A program made the position numbers and the translations under genes. Positions 35,401-47,400 of a stretch of DNA of 64,000 bases are shown here, piece by piece; position 1 is the stretch's first letter; the number at the start of each line of letters is the position of its first letter. The notes beneath the pieces are model-generated. The model was not told the origin of the DNA and made no database searches. It saw nothing but the letters and a program-made list of their open reading frames with translations. The DNA is from Cladopsammia gracilis. Its lineage: Eukaryota; Cnidaria; Anthozoa; Scleractinia; Dendrophylliidae. The stretch is taken from the NCBI GenBank assembly GCA_022457155.1, contig JAJGOT010000059.1:419001-483000 (forward strand), given 5' to 3'.

Positions 35401-38400
35401 ATGACTAGGAATCTGTTGTATATTCTGCGGTAACCTAATGGTTGTATTTACCTGTAGTTTGGCGTCGGAAATTGAAATAGTTGTCAGAATAAGAATTTTA
35501 AGTGCTATAAGGCAGTAAAAAATATAATTTTATTTTTTTCCATTCCAATTCTTTTGAACTGAAATGATTATTACATTATATTTAGAAACTTGTCGTTAAA
35601 TTAAACACAACAAACTTGAAAGCTCTTCTCAGGAAGGCACAATAAAGTGTACACTGTATGTATGCATGTATATCTAACTGGATTTGTTAAAACAATAGTC
35701 ATCCCCCCCAAAAGGAGCAGGCTATTGAGAAAGTGGTACAAGTATTTTAAACCAATCACAAAACAGCAATGCAAAACCAAAGGGGAAAAAAATTATTTCA
35801 ACACTCAGTTGAAAACTGCTCCAGCAATGTGAACAGTTACCTAAAGATGGGATGACTGTGAACAGTTACCTAATGCTGGGATGACTGTTTCCAGATGTTC
35901 TTGGTCCACTCTGATCACATCTCCCCTTTCGGACATCTTTATTACTGCGACAAATAGATTTTGAATATCCTACAGGTAAAAACAAATATGGGTACATGTA
36001 ATAAGCATAACATCACAAACACAAGCCACTACTTCATTAATGTTCTTCCATCTTTCAGCAGTGACAGATATAGGAGAGGGGCCTTGTAGACCCCCCCCAC
36101 CCCCTTATTATTTTCACTTCCCCACCCCCCTTTCTTCACTCCCACTTTACCAGAAGGTCTGGATTTGCCAGTACTATTGCATTGCTGGAAAGGGGATGGG
36201 TTCTCAATGTTCCTATTAGGAGGACAGGGGTATTTGGGGAGGTTAGAAATATCCCCAATCATCACTTTTTACATAAAATGTACACAAGAACAAAAATGTT
36301 TTCTGAGAAGCAGTGGTTTGTACCTTAACTGTTCCTTTCTTTTTGTAGTATCTATCTCCAAGCTTTTTGGTGACGACTTTAACGACGATTCCCTGTAAAT
36401 GAAAGAAAACAATGCGTTAAATGGACTACATGAACATTGTATAGATCTATGAAAAAGCAAACGGAATTCTTGTAGACTACAACTGCACTTTCATGAAACA
36501 GTTTTTTTTTGCATGGAAAATTTCCTCTGGATACCTTTGCTATCCAGTTATTTTTGCGGCTGATCTTCATCTTTTTCTGCTCCTCCATCTGCAAGAGAGT
36601 AAACCGTGCATTTTTCAGTATGGACAAAAGTTTTACTGGTTTGGAGAGTATTAGTATTCATACCGGTGCATTAATAAATGGGTAGTTTCTTGGTGTTGCG
36701 GAAGGTGTGATCACCAAATGACGTAAAACAAAAGATTCAAAAGACACTGAACAGTACCCACACCACAACACAAAAGCTAACCAACAATGGCTTCTGCAAC
36801 ACCAAGAAACACCCAATAAATGGATGGATAAATAAATAAATAAATAAATAGAATAATACAATGTCAAATTAATCAGAACCACATCAACAAAACAACAAAA
36901 ATCCACTCACTTCCATTATTTCCTCCAAAGCTGATTTTCGTTTTAAACTGCAGGAAAAAAAAAAGAATCATAAAACTCATAATGGTAAATCATAAAAATC
37001 AATTGCAGAGTCCAGAGGAACAGCCCCACTTTTTGCAAGAAAAATGAGCAAGGCTGGTTTGTTCCCCTTTTCCATAAAACATTAAATTTGGTCATTCAAC
37101 ATTGTGAAGCAACTGACAGTATTATCACTCCCTCCTGCATGGGATGCTAATCCATCGCAAGGTTACCCTCAAACATTACATGTATGTCGCTGGTACTCAT
37201 TTATACAGCTGGGTAGAGAGAGACAATGTGGAGCACGCGAAAGTACTGTTGAAGTAGTTTTATTTGAATGGTGAGTCACACCATAGGATTTTGTTGACAG
37301 ACTCAAAAGTTAGAACTACACCACATGTCTCCACAATTGACTCTGGGTGTGACAGGGTTAAGGTTCCCACTTCTTACATCTCTCTTGCACAATGCCCCTC
37401 AGATGTCACAATAGAACTAAAAGACACTGTACCTGTCTTTCGTTTTCTCCTTCTCCTTTTTCTTCTCCTTTTGTATCGAGCTTGTTATTGGATTTTGTAA
37501 GGATGTAGTTTTGGACTGTCCTATTCTGAAATTCAATGAAGGAAAGTTATTTTTGCCTTTCTGAGATGCTCTTGGTAGTTTTTTTTTTTTTTTCGGGGGG
37601 GGGGGGGGAGGGGAAGTCTTCACAAGTCTACTGGCTCTCAACTGTTGGGGCAAAAGTGCACCTTTCAGAATGCCTCACAGGATTGGCTAAGAAAACAATA
37701 GAACTAACAACAGTACAATGGACCCTAGCCTTAACAATAGAACAAACAACAGAACAATGGACCCTAGCATTAAAAACAATAGAACAAACAACAGAACAAT
37801 GAACCCTAGCATTAAAAACAATAGAACAAACAACAGAACAATGAGCCCTAGCCTTAAAAACAATAGAACAAACAACAGAACAATGGACCCTAGCCTTAAC
37901 AACAATAGAACAAACAACAGAACAATGGACCCTAGCCTTAACAACAATAGAACAAACAACAGAACAATGGACCCTAGCCTTAACAACAATAGAACAAACA
38001 ACAGAACAATGAACCCTAGCATTAAAAACAATAGAACAAACAACAGAACAATGAGCCCTAGCCTTAAAAACAATAGAACAAACAACAGAACAATGGACCC
38101 TAGCCTTAACAACAATAGAACAAAACAACAGAACAATGGACCCTAGCCTTAACAACAATAGAACAAACAACAGAACAATGGACCCTAGCATTAAAAACAA
38201 TAGAACAAACAACAGAACAATGAACCCTAGCCTTAAAAACAATAGAACAAACAACAGAACAATGAACCCTAGCCTTAAAAACAATAGAACAAACAACAGA
38301 ACAATGAACCCTAGCCTTAAAAACAATAGAACAAACAACAGAACAATGAACCCTAGCCTTAAAAACAATAGAACAAACAACAGAACAATGGACCCTAGCC

Positions 38401-41400
38401 TTAAAAACAATAGAACAAACAACAGAACAATGGACCCTTGCCTTAAAAACAATAGAACAAACAACAGAACAATGGACCCTAGCCTTAAAAACAATAGAAC
38501 AAACAACAGAACAATGAACCCTAGCCTTAAAAACAATAGAACAAACAACAGAACAATGGACCCTAGCCTTAAAAACAATAGAACAAACAACAGAACAATG
38601 GACCCTAGCCTTAAAAACAATAGAACAAACAACAGAACAATGGACCCTAGCCTTAAAAACAACAGAACAAACAACAGAACAATGGACCCTAGCCCTAAAA
38701 ACAATAGAACAAACAACAGAACAATGGACCCTAGCCCTAAAAACAATAGAACAAACAACAGAACAATGGACCCTAGCCCTAAAAACAATAGAACAAACAA
38801 CAGAACAATGGACCCTAGCCTTAAAAACAATAGAGGTGCACCTCATCCAGGTCCTCATCCAGGTGGGCGGCACGGTGGTCTAGTGGTTAGCGCGTCGGAC
38901 TTTCAACCAGAAGGTCGGTGGTCGAGCCTGGTCTCTGCCGTCGTGTTGTTTCCTTAGACAAGAAACTTTACTCCACACTGTCTCTCTCCACCCAGGTGTA
39001 TAAATGGGTACCGGCGATAAAATGCTGGGGGTAACCCTGCGATGGACTAGCATCCCATCCAGGGGGGAGTAGCAATATTCCTAGTTGCTTCATGCTACAG
39101 AAACCAGGTTAAGCTCCGGCCGTGTGGGCCAACTGTGGCTCGTGTGCGACTTTACCTACCCTCATCCAGGTCCAATGAAATTAGAGGTTCTGAAGAGGTG
39201 CACTACTACTCAACTGTTGAAGCTTAACACAGTTTTTGTAGCATGAAGCAACTGGGAGCATTACTACTCCCAATTGGATGGGATGCTAGTCCATCACAGG
39301 GTGACCTGGTTTATATACTTTGAAGTGACTGAGAGTATTACTACTCCTCCCTGGATGGGATGCTAGTCCATCACAGGGTGACCTGGTTTATATACTATGA
39401 AGTGACTAGGAGTATTACTACTCCCCCCTGGATGGGATGCTAGTCCATCACAGGGTGACCTGGTTTATATACTATGAAGTGACTAGGAGTATTACTACTC
39501 CCCCCTGGATGGGATGCTAGTCCATCACAGGGTAACCTGGTTTATATACTATGAAGTGACTAGGAGTATTACTACTCCCCCCTGGATGGGATGCTAGTCA
39601 ATCACAGGGTGACCTGGTTTATATACTATGAAGTGACTAGGAGTATTACTACTCCCCCCTGGATGGGATGCTAGTCCATCACAGGGTGACCTGGTTTATA
39701 TACTATGAAGTGACTAGGAGTATTACTACTCCCCCCTGGATGGGATGCTAGTCCATCACAGGGTGACCTGGTTTATATACTATGAAGTGACTAGGAGTAT
39801 TACTACTCCTCCCTGGATGGGATGCTAGTCCATCACAGGGTGACCTGGTTTATATACTATGAAGTGACTAGGAGTATTACTACTCCCCCCTGGATGGGAT
39901 GCTAGTCCATCACAGGGTGACCTGGTTTATATACTATGAAGTGACTAGAAGCATTACTACTCCCAATTGGATGGGATGCTACATGTAGTCCATCACAAGG
40001 TTACCCCCAGCATTATATCGCCAGTTCCCATTTACAGTGTTTTCACCAGGCTGCGGTCTTGCGGGATTCCCGCCAAAAAAATTGAAATGGCGCACCAAAA
40101 GCCAAGAAGATACGCAGGAGCAAGCTTTGAGTCAAATGGACTTTTGAATGTTTATGAGTAGTTTAATAGTCAATCGAACACCCCAGCATTTTGCTTGTTC
40201 AAATGAATAAAAACCGTTATCAAAAAATTTAAAGCCTTTAATTTTATTGCCTTTACCCTTGTTGGTCACACGTACGTGATGAAGGTTTGCATAAGCATCG
40301 CTATCAAATCGTAAACATCTTGTCCGCCATGTTGGATCAGGTAGGTACTTCATGTAACAGACCTTTTGGAGTAACTTTGTCCCTCTAATATTCTTACAGG
40401 GCCCCTATTTTTCAGCAGAGGGGGCCCTGTGGCTCCCCAAGGCAAAATCCTGGTGAGAACACTGCATTTATACACCTGGGTGGAGAGAGACAATGTGGAG
40501 AAAAGTTTCTTGTCTAAGTAAACAACACAACGGCAGAGATTAGGCTTGAACCACGGACCTTCAGGTTGAAAGTCTGATGCACTAATCACTTTTGACCACC
40601 GTGCCTCCCTAGGGGTAAGGGTTGAAAAATACAGCAGACATTAAATAGTTACATTGTTCTGTACTCACCCACTTGGTCCTGGTACAGGTTCTTTCTTTTT
40701 ACTGGCAGGCATCGCAAAGGTTACTGATAATAACAATTGAAAATAACATTAATTTTAACTTTTTTTATACAACCGTAAAATTTATATCAATAATTTTATT
40801 ACAGTCATGTTTATACTAAAACAATGGTTTCAAGGGATATTTGGCAAAAATACTACAAATTACTACTAAATTAAATTTAAAATGTACAGTTTAACCCTTC
40901 AGAGTTCCAAACATCAAAATTCAAGGGAAAAAATTCATTTTGGCAAATAATGAAAAACAATTAGCACCATGCAAAAGTACTGCTGAAGAGGTTTCATTTG
41001 AATGGTCACACCACAAGATTTCATCCACAGACTCAAAAGTTAGAACAAATGGTACCATGTAAAAGTACTGCTGAAGAGGTTTCATTTGAATGGTCACACC
41101 ATAGGATTTCGTCCACAGACTCAAAAGTTAGAACAAATTATAATGGTACCATGCAAAAGTACTGCTGAAGAGGTTTCATTTGAATGGTCACACCACAGGA
41201 TTTCATCAACAGACTCAAAAGTTAGAACAAATGGTACCATGCAAAAGTACTGCTGAAGAGGTTTCATTTGAATGCTCACACCATAGGATTTCATCAACAG
41301 ACTCAAAAGGTAGAACAAATGGTACCATGCAAAAAGTACTGCTGAAGAGGTTTCATTTGAATGGTCACACCATAGGATTTCATCAACAGACTCAAAAGTT

Positions 41401-44400
41401 AGAACAAAATGGTACCATGCAAAAGTACTGCTGAAGAGGTTTCATTCCAAGGAATGGTCACACCATAGGATTTCATCCACAGACTCAAAAGTTAGAACAA
41501 ATGGTACCATGCAAAAGTACTGCTGAAGAGGTTTCATTTGAATGGTCACACCATAGCCACTACTACTACCATGGCCACTACACATGTCTACATGCAGTCC
41601 ATAATTGACTCTGGGTCAAGTGTTAGGGTTAAAGACAGATTGAACTATTTATAGGAGAATCTTTGTTTCATTAGAATACGATTTTACATAGAGAAGGCAA
41701 TTGTTGGGTGGCTAATGAGCCATACATTGCACAAAGATTACATGTATTTAGTACATCAGGCTCAACTTTCCTAAGAAAGCGAATTGAGCTATGGCCTTCC
41801 AATATTTGGGGCTTGATTTTTTTTATGGAGACATGTAGTGTAGTTCTTACTTTTGCATCTGTGGACGAAATCCTATGGTGTGACCATTCAAATAAAACCT
41901 CTTCAGCAGTACTTTTGCATGGTACCATTATTTTTTTCCAACTTTTGAGTCTGTGGACAAAATCCTATGGTGTGACCATTCAAATAAAACCTCTTCAGCA
42001 GTACTTTTGCATGGTACCATTTGTTCTAACTTTTGAGTCTGTGGACCAAATCCTATGGTGTGACCATTCAAATGAAACCTCTTCAGCAGTACTTTTGTAT
42101 GGTACCATCTGTTCTAACTTTTGAGTCTGTTGATGAAATCCTATGGTGTGACCATTCAAATGAGACCTCTTTGGCAGTACTTTTGCATGGTACCATTTGT
42201 TCTAACTTTTGAGTCTGTGGACCAAATCCTATGGTGTGACCATTCAAATGAAACCTCTTCAGCAGTACTTTTGTATGGTACCATCTGTTCTAACTTTTGA
42301 GTCTGTTGATGAAATCCTATGGTGTGACCATTCAAATGAGACCTCTTTGGCAGTACTTTTGCATGGTACCATTTGTTTGTCAATATTTTACAAAATGAAA
42401 TTTGGGATTTTTCTTGAATTTTGATGTTTGGCAATCATGGGGGTTAAAGGGTTTAGCCCCTACAGTGTAGACTGTCCCTTTACCAACCTTTTTCCTCTTC
42501 ATTTTCTCGTTTTAGTTCAGTGAAGACTGGCTCTGCCTAAAACAACAACAATGACAGCAGTTATTAACTGTTTACCCTGCATGTAGTCCAAATAAAATAA
42601 AGAGCTTTGGTCCATTTGACAAGTCCACCACATTTTTCCATGGTCTATACTCTCATCGACCATAGAAATGATGCCATAAAATGTTCAAAACTCAAGTGGA
42701 ACCACGAGCCGTTAGGCGAGTGGTTTCACTGCCAAGTTTTGAACATTTTATGGCGTCATTTCTATGGTCGATGAGAGTATAGACCATGGAAAAATGCGGT
42801 CGATTTGTTTTTTACAATAACAAACTTGAATAACTGCGAGTGCCAAGCGGAGTTTGCGGGAATCGTTTTAGAAAATCATAAACAACCTAACACTGACAAA
42901 CTGCTGCAAAATGTTTTTGCGTGGGGAATAATTAAGTCTTTACTTTTTATGTGAATAAATTATGTTAACTTAATTATGTTAAATTAAGGTTACCAACTGT
43001 GATGTGATGTTCACCTGTTGCCCCCCCCCCTCCAGAATTGCCCTTGAACCACTCAAAAAAAAATTGATCTACATGTACTAGTTATTAGACACAAGGATCA
43101 CAATACCTCGTCTGCTTTTCTTGCTTGTTCCCTTTCAATCTGTCTTTCAAGTTGCTTGGCTGTTAAAAAAAATTAAAATAGATCAGTTTTAAAACTCACA
43201 GTTTTAAAATAGTCACTGTTTTGTACCTCAAGAGTGTTTCACATCTAGAAAAAAATTCTACCAATCATAAATGGAGATTTTCCATTAAATGGAAAATCAC
43301 CATTCATGATTCATGATTTGGTACAATGTAGATCAAATTCCCCAGTATATCTCAAATTAATGACCACTAGCATAATAAGTCAAGACACATCACTTTGTTT
43401 GGCATGAAGAGAGCTTTATTACCTCGTGATGAAATACACTGAAAACCAACCATCGAAATAAGGCTCTCTGCCTACCATAAGGGTGGGGGGGATGGGAAAG
43501 AAGAAAACGCACTAATTCAAAGCAGTGTGTAGTGAATGAATCAACAACAGCTAATGCCCGATCTAACGCCTAACAATATTAAGGCACGTGCTTGAAATAT
43601 GAAGCTATAAGAAATACGATATCTACACGATGACCGATGAAAACAGTAACAGTAACGATAATAGGAATTAAGCATTTTGAAGAGTCCCCCAAAATAAAGC
43701 AATTTTGATAGTGCATAAAACTTATAACCACGTGCATTCAAACAAAAACGTTCCTTCCTTTCCTTACCACGTCTTTCCTCATCGTCCATCTCCATTTTTT
43801 CCTTTGTTGCAGCCGCCTTTTTTAAAAAAAGATCAAAAGTTAATTGATATTATTTATATGCCTGGATACAATTAAAGAAAGCACAATCCCTTATTAAGGC
43901 CCAAATGTAACTTGTTAGTGAGTCTCAACTCAACTCAAATATCTCAACTCAACACTAGCTTGCTTGTTAAACCTCACAAGATTCAAGAACTAAATAATAT
44001 TTTATTGGTCAGGTGGTTGTGTGAAATGACACATCAGTTTTCTTTACTATTCGTCTCAAGATGTGGTCACTTTAGATGTGAATTGTGGACCACTGAGGGA
44101 ACAGTTTTTAACCACAACGATGCCGATCCAAATTCACCATTCAAAAAAAACCATCAGGATGGTGACAGTTACAACACGCACCTAAAGTGACTGACTGTAC
44201 ATTGTGAGACAAACAATAACGAGAACACTATCATAATACAGTAACTGTTAAGTTGTTTCTGCCACAGAGCTTGATGCTGCAAAGCTGCGCATCATCTGCA
44301 GTGTGTCCATTAGAATTGGAGTGCTATGCAACAGGAAAACTGGGTGCACTCTTGGTAATACTCCTGAGATGTTTGCAAAAGCATTGCTGTTTCGCCAATG

Positions 44401-47400
44401 TGAATGGCAGGGAAGAGATGGCAGGATATGCATTATACAGTAGTTTTCTTACCTTTTGTCTCTCAATAGTTTCTGGGTCTCTGTCAATATAAGCTATAAA
44501 CCATCCTTTTTCTGTTTGATCAACCTTGCAATGTCCTGTTAACAAATGGAAGTCAATAAATTAAGTAATGATGCATGCATGATCACAATTCTGTCACCAA
44601 AGATGTACAGTCAGTGACTTCTCTCAAAGTGGACATGCCTGTAAGTTGGCCACCCCTGTAAGGTGGAAAACTCTCTAAGATGAACATGGTTGGTTGGTCT
44701 TGGCCAAATTTCACTTGTTTGTCTCTCTTTTAGCAGACACCTCAGTCTGTATTGTGGACAGCGGTCACTTTTATTGAAAAATTCTGGTTAACAAATCTGT
44801 TAAGGTAGACACTAAAACTGCACATTTGACCAACTACAACATAAACTAGCAGTAATCGGAGATCATGGAGACGCGTTTGAAGGAACTTCCGGCAGAAATG
44901 AGCCCCTGAAAAAACCAATAGGGGCGGCCATTTGGAAGACCATCTACCAAAAAATGTCAAATTTTACTGCATCTAAACCACAGGACAACCAACACGAACC
45001 AAATTAGATCTGCGTTCTTCGAACGCGAAAATCACAAACTGAATTTATAATTCAAGAAGAGGTGCTATTTGTTGGCGAAATGGCTTGAGATTGTGAATGA
45101 AAAAAAAACTGACTTCAAACACTTTGCTTCACTCCCTTATCAACTAGAGTACAAGTTGAAAAATAAATTAATAAGTGAAAGAGTTGATTATGTTCTTCAT
45201 GTAAAGGCAAAATAATAAAGTGTATTGTTGTTTGTCTTATGATGTAGTCACTTTAGAACATTTGATGTAGATCCTGACGCTTCCGTACTGTCCTTACTGC
45301 TAGTCTTAATCAGGCGATGCAGTTGATTGATTACACATCACTATTTTAATAATAATTATATTAGTATCACGATTGTCAGCTGTGATTGGTGAAACTCAAA
45401 ACTCGTTATTCTGGTGAGAAGCTGTTCTCTCTGTGGTCCACTGTAGTACTATTCTTCTGTTATTGTTTCTTGACGATCAGCATCCACACTTCAGGAATTT
45501 CGATTCCAAAACGCGATCGCGATCTATATCTAAAAGGACTACATCATGAGACAAACGGCAATACACTGAAATTAACAAAGGTCACCTTCTTTTCCAAGCC
45601 ACTTCACAAATTCAGTCAGAGTTTCCCACTGTGCCGAAAAGCAAAACAAAAATTAGCAAAAATCTGGAAAAGAATTTCAACATTATTTGGATCAAGTCAG
45701 ACCCACTGTACATACTGACCTGTGTTGAGTTCATGTGAGTATGATGTCTGTACTGACCTGTGTTGAGTTCATGTGAGTACGATGTCTGTACTGACCTGTG
45801 TTGAGTTCATGTGAGTATGATGTCTGTACTGACCTGTGTTGAGTTCATGTGAGTATGATGTCTGTACTGACCTGTGTTGAGTTCATGTGAGTATGATGTC
45901 TGTACTGACCTGTGTTGAGTTCATGTGAGTATGATGCCTGTACTGACCTGTGTTGAGTTCATGCGAGTATGATGTCTGTACTGACCTGTGTTGAGTTCAT
46001 GTGAGTATGATGTCTGTACTGACCTGTGTTGAGTTCATGTGAGTACGATGACTGTACTGACCTGTGTTGAGTTCATGTGAGTATGATGTCTGTACTGACC
46101 CGTATTGAGTTCATGTGAGTACATGTATGATGTCTGTACTGACCTGTGTTGAGTTCATGTGAGTATGATGTCTGTCGCTGATGTAGTCCTGATAGACTTG
46201 GTTTGCACGCACCCTACGAGTCCCTGAGAAACAACAACATGGCAACATTTACATGTAAGTCACTGGTGCAAACTTATTCCATTATTTCATTGAGCATTGC
46301 ATTGTCGACTGTCCAGTCCTGGCATTGCAATCATTGGTAAGACAGCAAGAAAGTAATAATTTGCAGTACACTGCTTCATTATTTTAAATAATTCCATCAC
46401 ATACCAAACTGTCTTTTTAGAAGTTTTAGAAAATCATCTTGAAATTCTCTGAAATAGAACACATATTTTTAGTAACAAGTTTTAGCTCTTAAATAGGCAA
46501 GTCAGTTTCTGTTAATATATAGTTAATATTAGTTGTGGTTCTATTTTTTTTGTGGTTTGAAAATTTTGAAACCAGTTTAATTTCATTTTCCTTTGTCCTT
46601 CATTCATTACCATATCTGAGACAAAGAAAAATCAGAATCAAACTGGTTTAAAAATTTTCAAATCACAAAAAACTTTAACCCACAACATGTACAAAGGTAT
46701 ATGCAATATCACAGGATAGTGTAATATACAGTGCAACTGCCATTAAGGGGTCACCATCAAGACCAGGGGAAATTCCTGCTTAATGGATGTGTCCCTTTGA
46801 TAGCAGTGATAATTACAAAGATTATATGAGTGTTTTGACGGTAGGGAATAGGAGAAGTGTCCCCTTGATAGAGGTGATAATTACAAAAATTATGTGAGCA
46901 TTTTGCCGGCAGGGACCAGGAGAAGTGTCCCCTTAATAGAGGTGTTCCTGCATTACAGAGGTGATATTTTACAGATTATATGAGCGCTTTGCCGGCCAGG
47001 ACTGGGAGAAGTGTCCCCTTAATGAAAGTGTCCCCTTAATGGAGGTGTCCACTTAATGGAGGTGTCCACTTAATGGAGGTGTCCACTTACTAGAGGTGTC
47101 CCCTTAATGGAGGTGTCCCCGAGGTGCCCCCTAAATGGAGGTGTCTCCTTAATGGAGATGTCCCCATAATGGAGGTTCCCCCTTACTAGAGGTGTCCCCT
47201 TAATGGAGGTGTCTCCTTAATGGAGGTGTCCCGTCAATGGAGGTGTCCCCTTAATGGAGGTGTCCCTTAATGGAGGTGCCCCCTAAATGGAGGTGTCTCC
47301 TTAATGGAGGTGTCCCCTTAATGGAGGTGTCCCCTTAATGGAGGTTTCTCCTTAATGGAGATGTCCCCTTAATGGAGGTGTCTCCTTAATGGAGGTGTCT

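Noticed and set aside
37628..38957. Open frames of 400, 273 and 255 codons on both strands
   Set aside because: They are produced by a 42-bp repeat unit that lacks stop codons in several frames; the composition is purely periodic.
44253..44450. Plus-strand open frame near KIN17 exon 6
   Set aside because: I saw no recognisable homology in any frame, and it lies in a KIN17 intron; could be a decayed insert but is unsupported.
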